A DNA stretch of 64,000 nucleotides from an uncultured Oscillibacter sp. (GCA_910588175.1 CAJUQQ010000006.1:9102-73101), one strand, 5' to 3'; positions 39,930-48,689 are shown, counted from the stretch's first letter. Translations and numbers: made by a program. Notes: generated by a model not told the origin, from the letters alone.

Positions 39930-41663
39930 CTACTTTGCCCGCAGCCGTTTCACGGTCTCCTCCTCCGGCGTGACGTTCACCGTGCGGAAGGTCGTATAAA
40001 TCACCATACCCGGCCGGCCTCCGGCGGGCTTTTTCACGTTCCGGACCTCCGTCACATCCACCGGCACATTGCCGCTCTCCCGGGCCTGGGAGAACCAGGC
40101 GGCAAGCATGGCCGCCTCGACGATGTCCTCCTCCGGCGGGGCCTGCCCGGCACAGCGGAGGATGACGTGGGAGCCGTGAATCTTCTGGGTATGGAGCCAG
40201 AGGTCCCGGCGGTCTGCGTCCTTGAGGGTCAGCTTGTCGTTCTGGCGGTTGTTCCGGCCCACCAGCACCCGGAGGCCGGAGCTGGTCCGGAACACCCAGG
40301 GGGCGGCGGGGCGGGCCTTCTCCTTTTTCCCCTGCTTTTTCAGGAAGCCCGCCTCCCGAAGCTCAGCCCGGATGTCCAGGTAGTCTGCCTCCGTCTCCGC
40401 CTGGGCAATCTCCGCCAGAACGCTTTCCATGTATTCCAGATCCCGCCGGGCCAAGTCCATCTGCTGCCGGAGATATTTCTCCGCCGTCTTGGCCTTCGTA
40501 TAGCGCTTGTAATATTTGGCGGCGTTCTGCTGGGGAGTCAGCAGGGGGTCCAGGGGGATGGAAACCGGCGCGTTGCCCTCGTAGTAGTTCTCGCACTCCA
40601 GCCGGGCCTGGCCCCGCTCCATCCGGTAGAGGTTGGCGGTGATCAAATCCCCTTGGATTCGGAGCTTGTCCCGGTTCTGGGTCTCGGCGTATTCCTTTTC
40701 CTGGAGGGCCAGCTTCCGCCGGAGGCGGTCCCGGGCCGTGGACGCCGCCCGGAGGAGGTCCGCTCCCCGCTGGCGGGCTCGCTCCTGCCGCTCCCGGGCG
40801 GCATAGAAGGCGTCCAGCAGGGCGGAAAAGCTGGGATACGTCACAGCCTCCGCCCCGCCGCCGTACTGACCCACAGGGACGCAGGCAAAGTCCAGGGGCC
40901 GGCCCTCCCGCGTTAAGCAGACAGGGGTAAACCGATTGTCCCGAACCCGGTTTGAAAAGTCCTCCAGGGCCCGCCAGAGGGGACCGGGGCCGCCCAGCTG
41001 AAAGACCCGGGCGTCCGTGTCCCCCGCCGCCTGAAACGCCAGCTCCCGGGCCATGAGGGGGGAGAGTCCGAAATACTGATCCAGCAAAAACGCGTCCAGG
41101 GTCTTCTCCGCCGGGGCGGCGGCGAAGCGGGCGGTGAAGCCCTCCTCCGTCTCCTCCAGGAAGGGAAGCCGCCCCGTGGAGGCGGGGGGCTGGTAGAAAA
41201 GGCCCGGCAGGACTTGACGCTGGGCGGACATGTCCGCGTCCACCCGGCGGAGGCTGTCGATCACCCGGTCCTCTTCGTCCAGAAGAATCAGGTTGGACCG
41301 GCGGCCCATGGCCTCCAGGACCAGGGTGCGTTTCCCGGCCCGGCCCAGCTCGTCGGAGGCGTCAAATTCCACGCGCACCAGCCGCTCCAGAGGGGGCTGA
41401 ACCATGTCCGCCACCCGGGCCCCGGAGAGGTGCTTCCGCAGCAGCATGCAGAACATGGGGGGCTCCGCCGGGTTGTCCCGGAGAATTTCCGTCAGCTGGA
41501 GGCGGGGTGCTCCCGCTCCCGCGTTGAAAAGCAGCCGCTTTCCCCGGAAGAGGAGGACCACCTGGTCCCGGGCGGGCTGCTGGACCTTGTCCACCCGGAG
41601 GCCCAAAAGCTGGGGCTTCAGCTCCTCCACAACGGCCGTTAAGCAAATCGCGTCAATCGCCAT
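39930..41663 (-). CDS. rqcH: Rqc2 homologue RqcH (NFACT family)
   Basis: This 577-residue protein binds stalled 50S-peptidyl-tRNA complexes and adds alanine tails in bacterial ribosome rescue. It has the NFACT-N domain (MAIDAICLTAVVEEL, FCMLLRKHLSGARV), central helical/coiled-coil segments (about 290-440) and the NFACT-R domain near the C-terminus (DLWLHTQKIHGSHVIL). Length is normal. Its start overlaps the mrnC stop by 11 bp. Confidence 0.92.
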   Translation of the reverse strand: MAIDAICLTAVVEELKPQLLGLRVDKVQQPARDQVVLLFRGKRLLFNAGAGAPRLQLTEILRDNPAEPPMFCMLLRKHLSGARVADMVQPPLERLVRVEFDASDELGRAGKRTLVLEAMGRRSNLILLDEEDRVIDSLRRVDADMSAQRQVLPGLFYQPPASTGRLPFLEETEEGFTARFAAAPAEKTLDAFLLDQYFGLSPLMARELAFQAAGDTDARVFQLGGPGPLWRALEDFSNRVRDNRFTPVCLTREGRPLDFACVPVGQYGGGAEAVTYPSFSALLDAFYAARERQERARQRGADLLRAASTARDRLRRKLALQEKEYAETQNRDKLRIQGDLITANLYRMERGQARLECENYYEGNAPVSIPLDPLLTPQQNAAKYYKRYTKAKTAEKYLRQQMDLARRDLEYMESVLAEIAQAETEADYLDIRAELREAGFLKKQGKKEKARPAAPWVFRTSSGLRVLVGRNNRQNDKLTLKDADRRDLWLHTQKIHGSHVILRCAGQAPPEEDIVEAAMLAAWFSQARESGNVPVDVTEVRNVKKPAGGRPGMVIYTTFRTVNVTPEEETVKRLRAK

Positions 41664-42069
41664 GGGCTTCCTCCTCCATCATGATGCAAAAGAGCTGGTT
41701 GATCCGCTCCAGCCTCCCCTGGAGGTAGAGCCAGCCCAGCAGGGCCTCCAGGGCGGTGGCCTCGCCGTACTGGGCCCGGCTGGCGTGGTGGGGAACGGTG
41801 TGAACCTGGGCGTTCCGCCCCCGGCGGAAGACGGCTCGCTCCTCCTCTGTCAAAAGGGGGAGGATCTTTTCCGCCTTTTCCGCCTGGGACTCGGCGCAGA
41901 CCAGCCGCACGGCGGAGCGGTGCATCCCCCGGCCCGTGGCCCCGCCGTGGGCGCAAAGCCAGGCGCGGACCAGCAGTTCAAACACCGCGTCCCCCATATG
42001 GGCCAGGCCGATGGAGCTGATTTCCAAAATGCTCCCCCGGCTCAGCTCCGGCTGAAAGTAATTTTCCAT
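41653..42069 (-). CDS. mrnC: Mini-ribonuclease 3
   Basis: This 138-residue RNase III-type catalytic domain without the dsRNA-binding domain matures 23S rRNA in Firmicutes. The signature is seen as LAHMGDAVFELLVRAWL, and the second half has EATALEALLGWLYL. The ATG at 42069 has GGAGC upstream; upstream codons are unsupported. It sits between a small membrane protein gene and rqcH on one strand. Confidence 0.92.
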   Translation of the reverse strand: MENYFQPELSRGSILEISSIGLAHMGDAVFELLVRAWLCAHGGATGRGMHRSAVRLVCAESQAEKAEKILPLLTEEERAVFRRGRNAQVHTVPHHASRAQYGEATALEALLGWLYLQGRLERINQLFCIMMEEEAHGD

Positions 42070-42103
42070 AGCGTGCTCCTTTTCCAAGTCCCGGCGCCGC
42101 CGG

Positions 42104-42277
42104 TCAATACCGCAGGATGTAATAAACAACGTACAGCCAGCTCATCAGGCCGTGGATAACGGCCCAACCCACGGAATGCCAGTTGGTATAGCTGATCACC
42201 ATCGCCAGGGCGCTTCCAAACGTAATGCCCGTTTTCACGGACTTTTCCACCATCTCAATCTTGTTGTTTTCTTGCAT
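42104..42277 (-). CDS. Small membrane protein
   Basis: This encodes 57 residues (MQENNKIEMVEKSVKTGITF) with two hydrophobic segments, about 17-32 and 38-54. I use the ATG at 42277 with GGAG about 10 nt upstream; an ATG at 42298 overlapping the rsmA stop is the alternative. It lies between rsmA and mrnC in a tight minus-strand run. No family recognised. Confidence 0.65.
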   Translation of the reverse strand: MQENNKIEMVEKSVKTGITFGSALAMVISYTNWHSVGWAVIHGLMSWLYVVYYILRY

Positions 42278-42297
42278 AGCCGAACCGCTCCATTCCA

Positions 42298-43149
42298 TCA
42301 GTTTTGCAGGGCCGCCGCCAATCGGGCGAAATCCTCCAGGGTCAGCTTTTCCCCCCGGACGGCGGGGGGGAGGCCGCAGTTCTGAATGACCGCCTGGACC
42401 CGCTCCTTTCCCGCCTCCGGCAGGGCGGCGGAGAGGCTGTTCACCAGGGTCTTTCGCCGGAGGAGGAAAGCCCCCCGAATTACCCGGAAGAAAAACGCCT
42501 CGTCCTCCACCGTCACGGCGGGCCGGTCCCGCCGGACACAGCGGAGCACGGCGGAGTCCACCTTGGGGGCGGGGAAGAACTTGGCCGCGGGGACGTCGAA
42601 AAGGACCTCTGTCTCCATGTAATATTGCAGCCAGAGGGTAAAGGCCCCGCCGTCGGAAGAGCCCTGCGCCGCCGCCAGGCGGCGGGCCACCTCCTTTTGG
42701 AGGAGGACGGTGATACTCTCAAAGCAGGGAGTCTCCACCAGCTTCGTCAGCACCGGGGTGGTGATGTTGTAGGGGAGGTTGGCGCAAACCAGGGGCCGGA
42801 GGCTGGGGAGCTTCTCCGCCGCCAAGGCGGCGAGGTCCAGCTTCAGCGCGTCCCCGGGGATGATTTCCACGTTTTCATAGGGGGCCATGGTCTCCGCCAG
42901 CACGGGGAGGAGCTTTTTGTCCAGCTCAATGGACATCACCTTTCCGGCCCGGCCCGCCAGCTCCGCCGTCAGGCATCCCACGCCGGGGCCGATTTCCAGC
43001 ACGCCGCAGTCCCGGCCCGCCTGAGAGGCGGCGGCGATATCCGCCGGGACGGCGGGGTCGATGAGAAAATTCTGTCCCATGGACTTGGAGAAATGGAAGC
43101 CGTGCCGCCCCAGAAGGGCGCGGAGGTCTTCCCGGTCGCAGAGATTCAT
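42298..43149 (-). CDS. rsmA: 16S rRNA dimethyladenosine transferase (KsgA)
   Basis: This 283-residue SAM-dependent enzyme dimethylates the two adjacent adenines near the 3' end of 16S rRNA. Motifs: SMGQNFLID, EIGPGVGCLT, the catalytic NLPYNITTPVL and FFPAPKVDSAVL. The ATG at 43149 has AAAGGCGGA upstream; 46 upstream codons belong to the intergenic region and lipoprotein gene. Confidence 0.95.
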   Translation of the reverse strand: MNLCDREDLRALLGRHGFHFSKSMGQNFLIDPAVPADIAAASQAGRDCGVLEIGPGVGCLTAELAGRAGKVMSIELDKKLLPVLAETMAPYENVEIIPGDALKLDLAALAAEKLPSLRPLVCANLPYNITTPVLTKLVETPCFESITVLLQKEVARRLAAAQGSSDGGAFTLWLQYYMETEVLFDVPAAKFFPAPKVDSAVLRCVRRDRPAVTVEDEAFFFRVIRGAFLLRRKTLVNSLSAALPEAGKERVQAVIQNCGLPPAVRGEKLTLEDFARLAAALQN

Positions 43150-43190
43150 GGCTTGTCCGCCTTTCGGTTTGTTTTCGCGGGGGATGTTTG

Positions 43191-44000
43191 TCAGCCGTTT
43201 TCCACGGGCTGGAAGGAATGAATGAGCCAGCGGCCGTCCTTCTCCCGGAGGGTCAGATTCCAGACCGCCTCGCCGCCGTCTCCCCACATGGGCTCGGAAC
43301 GGAGGCGCACCGTGCCGCCGTCCCGGGCGCCCTCCGCCGTCTGGAAGGAACCGGGGCCGTAGTCGCTGGTAAAATTGTAGTACGAATCGTAATCAGATAG
43401 ATATAAAATACTATTCGTATTTTTCAGATCGCTGGTGGTAATGCCGGCGTAGGTCTCCAGGGTCTTATCCACCGCCGCCCGGGGGATGCGGTGGATAGGC
43501 ACCGGCAGGCCGCTGGGTACATTTCCCCAGCGCTCCAGGTCCTCCGCGTCCCAAGGGAAGTCCGGCAGGGCCGCCAGGGCCCGGAATTCTTCCGCGTCCC
43601 CGTCCGCCAGCTCGCTGCTTTCGTTGAAGTAATAGCACAGGAACTTCTCAAAATCCAGCTCCGTCACGTCCTCATAGGCGCTGGTGAAAAAGCAGCCCAG
43701 CTCCCGGGCCTTGTCGCTGGGGTGGCTGTAGCAATTGAACGCCTCATCCACCTGGGCCAGCTCCTCCGCCGTCAGGGGGGTCCCTGTCAGGGGAGGGAAG
43801 ACTCCTTCCGGCTGGCCCTCCTCCGGAGGGACGCTCTCCGCCGGGCCTTCCTCCGGCCGGACGGTTTCCGCGGGGGACTCCTCCGGCTGAACAGCCTCCA
43901 CAGGTGGCTCCTCCGGCGGGGCGGCGGGGGGCTTCTCCACTCCGCAGGCCGTCAGGCCCAGAATCAAAGCCAGCAGCAGCGTCAGAAAGCGGTTTTTCAT
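43191..44000 (-). CDS. Unrecognised lipoprotein with Pro/Glu repeats
   Basis: This is a 269-residue exported protein with lipobox LTAC. Residues about 25-65 contain degenerate 10-residue repeats of the type PEExPAExVxPEEG, a likely wall-spanning linker. The folded domain (about 75-269) is acidic and aromatic-rich, ending in NLTLREKDGRWLIHSF, which resembles small beta-barrel/NTF2-like tails. Function unknown. It is divergent from the CAT-like gene. Confidence 0.78.
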   Translation of the reverse strand: MKNRFLTLLLALILGLTACGVEKPPAAPPEEPPVEAVQPEESPAETVRPEEGPAESVPPEEGQPEGVFPPLTGTPLTAEELAQVDEAFNCYSHPSDKARELGCFFTSAYEDVTELDFEKFLCYYFNESSELADGDAEEFRALAALPDFPWDAEDLERWGNVPSGLPVPIHRIPRAAVDKTLETYAGITTSDLKNTNSILYLSDYDSYYNFTSDYGPGSFQTAEGARDGGTVRLRSEPMWGDGGEAVWNLTLREKDGRWLIHSFQPVENG

Positions 44001-44107
44001 GGCGTCCTCCTTCTCCGGTCCCTCCAGGCGTTCGCAATTTCAAAGGAGAGTATAACACAACCCCACCGGCGATTCAATTCTTTTTCGGGAACAAAAAGGG
44101 GAGGGCC

Positions 44108-44135
44108 TTGCAATTTTTTCCCCGTCTGGTATACT
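44108..44135 (+). promoter_or_regulatory. Promoter of the CAT-like gene
   Basis: TTGCAA (44108-44113), 16-bp spacer, TATACT (44130-44135), 26 bp before the start codon. Confidence 0.65.
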
Positions 44136-44161
44136 GGATTCATCAGAAAGGAGGGTCCTCC

Positions 44162-44782
44162 ATGACCCAGATCGTCGACCGGGCCGCGTGGCCCCGGCGG
44201 GAGCTGTTTGAATTTTTCTCCCCCATGTCCCAGCCTTTCTACTCCGTCACCTTCAAGCAGGACGTGACCCGGCTCTACGCGTTCACAAAGGAACATCATC
44301 TCTCCTTCTACCACTCCCTGGTCTATCTCTGCACCCGGGCGGTCAACCAGGTGGAGGCATTCCGCTACGCCCTCCGGGGGAAGGACCTGGTCCTCTTTGA
44401 CCGGCGGAATCCCAGCTTCACGGATCGAAAGCCCGGCAGTGAGCAGTTCCACATCGTCACCCTGCCCATGGAGGAGGACATCCGAACCTTCTGCGCCGCC
44501 GCCAGGGCGAAGAGCGCCGCCCAGACCACCTTCCTGGACCAGGAGGACAGCCTGGACCTGATCTACTTCACCTGCCTGCCCTGGGTGGAGCTGACGGCCC
44601 TGACCAACGAGCGTGCCTTCGACCCCGACGACGCCGTGCCCCGGATCGCCTGGGGAAAGTATGCCCAGGAGGGGGAGCGGAAGGTGCTCCACATCTCCCT
44701 GGAGCTGAACCACCGCTTTGTGGACGGCCTCCACGTGGGCCGGTTCCACGAGGGGCTGGCCGCCCTAATTGAGGCCCTGTAA
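44162..44782 (+). CDS. Chloramphenicol acetyltransferase-like protein
   Basis: This is a 206-residue member of the CAT fold family. The catalytic histidine motif is NHRFVDGLHVGRF (His184, Asp188), matching HHxVxDGxH of CAT. The N-terminal half has FKQDVTRLYAF and FYHSLVYLCTRAVN as in CAT trimers. Many such chromosomal homologues do not confer resistance, so chloramphenicol acetylation is not established. Single gene with promoter, strong AAAGGAGG and terminator. Confidence 0.85.
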   Translation: MTQIVDRAAWPRRELFEFFSPMSQPFYSVTFKQDVTRLYAFTKEHHLSFYHSLVYLCTRAVNQVEAFRYALRGKDLVLFDRRNPSFTDRKPGSEQFHIVTLPMEEDIRTFCAAARAKSAAQTTFLDQEDSLDLIYFTCLPWVELTALTNERAFDPDDAVPRIAWGKYAQEGERKVLHISLELNHRFVDGLHVGRFHEGLAALIEAL

Positions 44783-44793
44783 AAAGCCCCGAA

Positions 44794-44824
44794 AAAAGGA
44801 CCGGGAGAGACTCCCGGTCCTTTT
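44794..44824. terminator. Bidirectional terminator
   Basis: AAAAGGACCGGGAG/CTCCCGGTCCTTTT with loop AGA, between the convergent CAT-like gene and the RsgI-like gene. Confidence 0.85.
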
Positions 44825-44829
44825 CGCGC

Positions 44830-46668
44830 TTAGGGCTTTTCGCCCCAATATTGAATACTCCACAGCCACACGTCCGACTGAAGGGTGAGGACTTTGAGGT
44901 TCCCGTCCTCTCCCCGGTGGAACCACACCGCCCCATCAGCGGCGGAGGCAAGGCCCCCGCTTCCATCCAGGACCGGCTCCGGGTCCGCCCGAAGATCCGC
45001 CGCCAGCGTGCTTCCGCCGGTCCCAAAGGTCTCGTCGTAACAGGCCAGGAATTCCTCCGGCGTGTTCGCCGTCCACTCGCCGCCGGGGGCCTTCACCTGG
45101 GCGGGGTAGGTCAGAAGGCCCGCGATTTCCTCCCGTTCCCCCCGGTCGATGAGGTCCGCCAGGTGCAGGAGAAATTCCCGCCCCTCATCCAGGGAGAGGG
45201 CTTCATAGGGAGCATCCCCGGTGTCCTGGGTAATCGTTCCGTCTCCCGCCCGGATGCTCCACTGATCCGTCTGCAGGGTGAAAATCCGAATCGTACTGTC
45301 CTCCACCAGTCCGAACCATACCGCGCCATTGGCCGCCGAGGCCAGGCCGCTGCCGTCGCTGAACACCTCCGAGGGAGCGGGCTCCCAGGCCATGTCCGCC
45401 GCCAGGGACAGGGCGCTTTGCCCCACGGTCTCATCATAGTACCGCAGAAATTCCTCCGGCGAGTTCACCGTATAACTCCCCCCGGCGGTCTCCACCTGGG
45501 CGGGGTAGACCAGAAGGCCCGCGATTTCCTCCCGCCGCCCGTCCTCGATGCGCTCCGCCAGCAGAAGAACAAAGTCCCGGGCCACGTCGGTCCGGATGCC
45601 CGTGCGGACATACAGGGGGTCCTCGGACTCCGAAGGCAGCGTCTCAAGGGGCTGGTTCTCCAGACTCTCCAGATACCGGGCGTTGGCGTCCTGGAGGGCC
45701 TCCCGGTCCGGCTCCCTCACCGGCGTCAGGGCGGAATAGAGGAAGCTGTCCGCCAGGGCCTCCAGCTCCTCCCGGCCGATGGGGCCGGAGGAAAAGGTGT
45801 CGTCCCCCTGCCGCCCCGTCAGCACGTTCACCAGCACGAAGCTGTCCCCCAGGTCCGCCAGGATCAGCGAGCGGTTCCACTCTCCCAGCCCCAGAGTGAG
45901 GGAGGTTCCGTCCGCCGCCTGAAAGCCCCACTCCTCGAAGTCGCCGAGGTCCCCGATGTTCAGCGCCACGTCGTCAAAGGTCCCCTTGACGGAACGGCTG
46001 AACTGGTACTCGATGGGCCCGTAGCCCTTCAGCTCCCCGGCCCCCAGCTCCGCGCCGCCGTCCAAGCGGAAGGTGCCGTTTTCGTAGATGTAGCCGGAGT
46101 AAGAGGTAACATTTTCCTTAAAAAAGTTCCCCACGGCCGTGGGCCAGATCTCCGGCATAACGACTTCCATCCACTGGTGGAGCTTCAAATCATATTTGGC
46201 GATGATCTCCTCCAGCTTGCCGGCCATCTCCTGTGTGTAAACCAGATAGTTCCCATAGCGCTCCTCAAAGCCCGTGGGCTCGTTGCCGATTCTGGCAATG
46301 ATGGCCCCATCCTGGTCGTAGCCGTCCAGAAACGCCCGCCACTCCGCCAGGGCCCGGCTCTCCGGCGTGTCTCCCCAGCCGGAGAGGCTGACGAAATCCT
46401 TGTACACGTACTCTCCTGGGACCACCACTCCCCGCTCGTCCGTTACGTTCACGCTGCCCTTCTCCGGCAGCAGCGCGTCCCGGAGGCCGAAGAAGTTGGC
46501 CGCCACCGCCAGCGCCGACAAAGCCGCCAGCAGGGCGACGGACGCCGCCAGCGTCACAAGCCATTTCAGACTTCTACCACGTTTGCGCATCTCATAATCC
46601 TCCCATCGAATTTCTCCGGTCCCCCGGACCTGGGAGAAGGTTTCCTGGTAAAATTCCCGGTTACTCAT
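44830..46668 (-). CDS. Membrane partner of the ECF sigma factor, with tandem C-terminal repeats
   Basis: This is a 612-residue protein. A short cytoplasmic N-terminus (about 1-33) could hold the sigma factor, a membrane helix spans about 36-56, and the rest is extracytoplasmic. The C-terminal third is a tandem duplication: residues about 364-471 and 497-604 share EEIAGLL-YPAQV, PEEFL-YDET and LASAA-GAVWF. The start overlaps the sigma-factor stop by 8 bp. Position and topology fit an anti-sigma factor, but there is no zinc-binding HxxxCxxC motif, so the regulatory role is inferred. Confidence 0.75.
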   Translation of the reverse strand: MSNREFYQETFSQVRGTGEIRWEDYEMRKRGRSLKWLVTLAASVALLAALSALAVAANFFGLRDALLPEKGSVNVTDERGVVVPGEYVYKDFVSLSGWGDTPESRALAEWRAFLDGYDQDGAIIARIGNEPTGFEERYGNYLVYTQEMAGKLEEIIAKYDLKLHQWMEVVMPEIWPTAVGNFFKENVTSYSGYIYENGTFRLDGGAELGAGELKGYGPIEYQFSRSVKGTFDDVALNIGDLGDFEEWGFQAADGTSLTLGLGEWNRSLILADLGDSFVLVNVLTGRQGDDTFSSGPIGREELEALADSFLYSALTPVREPDREALQDANARYLESLENQPLETLPSESEDPLYVRTGIRTDVARDFVLLLAERIEDGRREEIAGLLVYPAQVETAGGSYTVNSPEEFLRYYDETVGQSALSLAADMAWEPAPSEVFSDGSGLASAANGAVWFGLVEDSTIRIFTLQTDQWSIRAGDGTITQDTGDAPYEALSLDEGREFLLHLADLIDRGEREEIAGLLTYPAQVKAPGGEWTANTPEEFLACYDETFGTGGSTLAADLRADPEPVLDGSGGLASAADGAVWFHRGEDGNLKVLTLQSDVWLWSIQYWGEKP

Positions 46669-47143
46669 CCTGCCAGTCCTCCCCCAATTGTTCCTTCAGC
46701 CGTTTCCGGGCCCGGGCCAGCCGGGTGGTGACGGTGGAGTCTCCCACCCCCAGCAGCTCCCCGATCTCCCGGACGCTGAGCTCCTCGTAGTAAAAGAGGT
46801 ACAGCGCCGTCCGGTACTTCTCCGGCAGGGCCATCACCTCCTGGTACAGCGCCGCCTGCTCCGGGCGGTCGAACACCGGAATCTCCGGGACCTCCTCCCA
46901 GGAGACCCGGCGCTTCCGCCAGGGGCTTTTCAGCGCGTCCCGGCAGCAGTTCACCGTCACCCGCAGCAGCCAGCGCCGCAGGTGCTCCTCTCCGTCAAAG
47001 GCCCCCCCGCACCGGAAGAGGCGCAGGAAAACCTCCTGTACGGCGTCGTCCGCGTCCTGGGGACTGCCCAGGGCGTGGAGGGCCGTGCGGTAGACCATAT
47101 TCTGATAGCGCCGCGCGGCGGCGGTGAAACGGGCCTTGTCCAT
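46661..47143 (-). CDS. ECF-type RNA polymerase sigma factor
   Basis: This is a 160-residue sigma-70 family protein with region 2 (YQNMVYRTALHALGSPQDAD, DAVQEVFLRLF) and region 4 (ALPEKYRTALYLFYYEELSV, TVTTRLARARKRLKE). I start at ATG 47143 with GAGGA upstream; the frame is open 36 codons further. It is cotranscribed with the membrane partner (8-bp overlap). An ECF-like promoter upstream suggests autoregulation. Confidence 0.92.
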   Translation of the reverse strand: MDKARFTAAARRYQNMVYRTALHALGSPQDADDAVQEVFLRLFRCGGAFDGEEHLRRWLLRVTVNCCRDALKSPWRKRRVSWEEVPEIPVFDRPEQAALYQEVMALPEKYRTALYLFYYEELSVREIGELLGVGDSTVTTRLARARKRLKEQLGEDWQDE

Positions 47144-47193
47144 ATGTCGTCCTCGTCTGTCCATCGGTTTGTCAATCATGCTCTCACTCATTG

Positions 47194-47220
47194 TACGACA
47201 GGGGGCGGGGGTTTGTCTCA
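47194..47220 (-). promoter_or_regulatory. ECF-like promoter of the sigma operon
   Basis: Minus strand TGAGAC (47220-47215), 17-bp spacer, CGTA (47197-47194), close to the SigW-type TGAAAC-N16-CGTA. The same DNA also offers a TACAAT sigma-A -10, so both readings are possible. Confidence 0.45.
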
Positions 47221-47306
47221 GCCTTTTGAAAATTTTTAAAAAATTTACCACTCCCCGAAAGGGGCTGTGGTATCATGGGGTCTATCCTGAAAGCGGAGGC
47301 GTTTTT

Positions 47307-47972
47307 ATGACACTGGACGAGGCGATGCGAAGCCGCCACACCGTCCGGCGCTACACGGACCGGAAACTCCCCGGGGAGGTTCTGGAGGCGCTGGACGGGC
47401 GGATTCAAAAAAACAACCGGGAATACGGCCTGGCCATGAACCTGGTGACGGAAAACACGGAGGCCTTCGGCCCTCTCCTCCGGCTCTTTTTGGCAAAGGG
47501 GGTCCGCCATTATGTCATTCTGGCGGGGAGGGACCGGCCCGGCCTGGACGAGGCCGTGGGATACTGCGGCGCGGACGTGATGCTGTTTGCCCAAACCCTG
47601 GGGCTGAACTCCTGGTGGGTAGGGGGCACCTTCCGCCGCAAGGGCCTCCAGAAAAACGCCGCCCCGGAGGCGGAGAAGATTCTGGGCCTTCTGGCCCTGG
47701 GCTACGGCGCGGTCCAGGGCGTGCCCCACAAGTCCAAAAGGCCGGAGGACGTGGCCGCCTACGAGGGCGAGGCTCCGGCGTGGTTCGCCAGGGGCACGGA
47801 AGCTCTGCTCCTGGCCCCTACGGCGCTGAACCGGCAGGCCTTTACCCTCCGGGGGAAGGGGAGGGAGGTATCCCTAACCTGCGGCGGCGGCACTTTTTCC
47901 GGCGTGGACCTTGGCATCGGGAAGTATCACTTTGAAATCGGGGCGGGGCGGGAGAACTTTGATTGGGTTTGA
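47307..47972 (+). CDS. Nitroreductase-family protein
   Basis: This is a 221-residue FMN-type nitroreductase of the putative TM-nitroreductase branch. The N-terminal SRHTVRRYTDRKL is the flavin-phosphate binding start, with GADVMLFAQTLGLNSWWVGG and LLALGYGA in the core. Substrate unknown. The ATG at 47307 follows GCGGAGG; the 61-codon upstream frame is unsupported. A dyad TACCAC..CCC/GGG..GTGGTA just upstream (about 47246-47273) may be an operator. Confidence 0.88.
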   Translation: MTLDEAMRSRHTVRRYTDRKLPGEVLEALDGRIQKNNREYGLAMNLVTENTEAFGPLLRLFLAKGVRHYVILAGRDRPGLDEAVGYCGADVMLFAQTLGLNSWWVGGTFRRKGLQKNAAPEAEKILGLLALGYGAVQGVPHKSKRPEDVAAYEGEAPAWFARGTEALLLAPTALNRQAFTLRGKGREVSLTCGGGTFSGVDLGIGKYHFEIGAGRENFDWV

Positions 47973-47986
47973 CCGCCGGGCATGAC

Positions 47987-48012
47987 AAAGGGACCGCTTT
48001 CGCGGTCCCTTT
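47987..48012. terminator. Bidirectional terminator
   Basis: AAAGGGACCG/CGGTCCCTTT with a 6-nt loop, between the convergent nitroreductase and queT genes. Confidence 0.8.
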
Positions 48013-48023
48013 CCATTCTCGTT

Positions 48024-48527
48024 TCAGCGGGCCTCCAAGGGCTCGCCTATGGTCTTTCCCAGCAGCTTTGCCAGTGGCACACCCAGAACATAGCACGCCG
48101 CCAGCTCACCCAGCCCTACGGTCAAGGCGTTAAGCCCATAGGCGGGCCAGAAGGCTCCGCCGTCCTGGACCACGAACCAGGCGATTTCCGCCCCCACGAT
48201 CACCGCGTTGCAGATCACCGGAGGCAGGGCGGCCAGATACAGATTGGGCATTTTCCGGCTCCACAGGGCCGCCAGCAGCGTTGCCAGGGTACCGAAAATC
48301 CAGTCCAGCATAATGGGAGAGCCCAGCAGATTCGCCAGGAAGCAGCCCACCGCCAGGCCGGGAATGGCCTCTGGAAACAGGAAGGGCAGCACCGTCATGG
48401 CCTCCGCCACACGGAACTGGACGCCCATGTACTGAGGGATGGGCAGAATCAGGGTGGCCGCCGCATAGACGGCGGCAATGAGGCCGGCCAGGGTCAGCCT
48501 CCGGGTGCTGAAACGGGTTTTGGACAT
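48024..48527 (-). CDS. queT: Queuosine precursor transporter QueT
   Basis: This 167-residue membrane protein is of the QueT (COG4708) family, a substrate-binding S component of ECF transporters for queuosine precursors such as preQ1. It has five or six membrane helices with YMGVQFRVAEAMTVLPFLFPEAI and GLAVGCFLANLLGS, family hallmarks. The ATG at 48527 has GGAGGAA upstream; the 61 upstream codons are leader. The leader contains hairpins where a preQ1 switch would be expected. Confidence 0.9.
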   Translation of the reverse strand: MSKTRFSTRRLTLAGLIAAVYAAATLILPIPQYMGVQFRVAEAMTVLPFLFPEAIPGLAVGCFLANLLGSPIMLDWIFGTLATLLAALWSRKMPNLYLAALPPVICNAVIVGAEIAWFVVQDGGAFWPAYGLNALTVGLGELAACYVLGVPLAKLLGKTIGEPLEAR

Positions 48528-48535
48528 GATAAAAT

Positions 48536-48592
48536 TCCTCCATTTTTTTAGTCCGCCCCCCAGGGCGGGCAGGGTGATGGCACCTGCCGCAG
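48536..48592 (-). promoter_or_regulatory. Leader hairpins of queT, possible preQ1 switch
   Basis: Minus strand: GCAGG/CCTGC with loop TGCCATCAC, then CCGCCC/GGGCGG, then ACTAAAAAAATGGAGG ending in the ribosome site. The A-rich tract after a GC hairpin and the adjacent GGAGG are suggestive of a preQ1-type control element. The sequence does not match the class I or II consensus closely. Confidence 0.3.
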
Positions 48593-48660
48593 GAGAGTAT
48601 AGCATATACCGCAGAAAAACGCAAGGGAAAAAATGCCCGGTGAAATACGGCCAAAAACGC

Positions 48661-48689
48661 TTGACGAAAGTTAGAACCTGTCTTATACT
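48661..48689 (+). promoter_or_regulatory. Promoter of the LacI-family regulator gene
   Basis: TTGACG (48661-48666), 17-bp spacer, TATACT (48684-48689). The spacer contains AGAACCTGT, also seen at ends of the 61.4-kb element. Confidence 0.75.
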
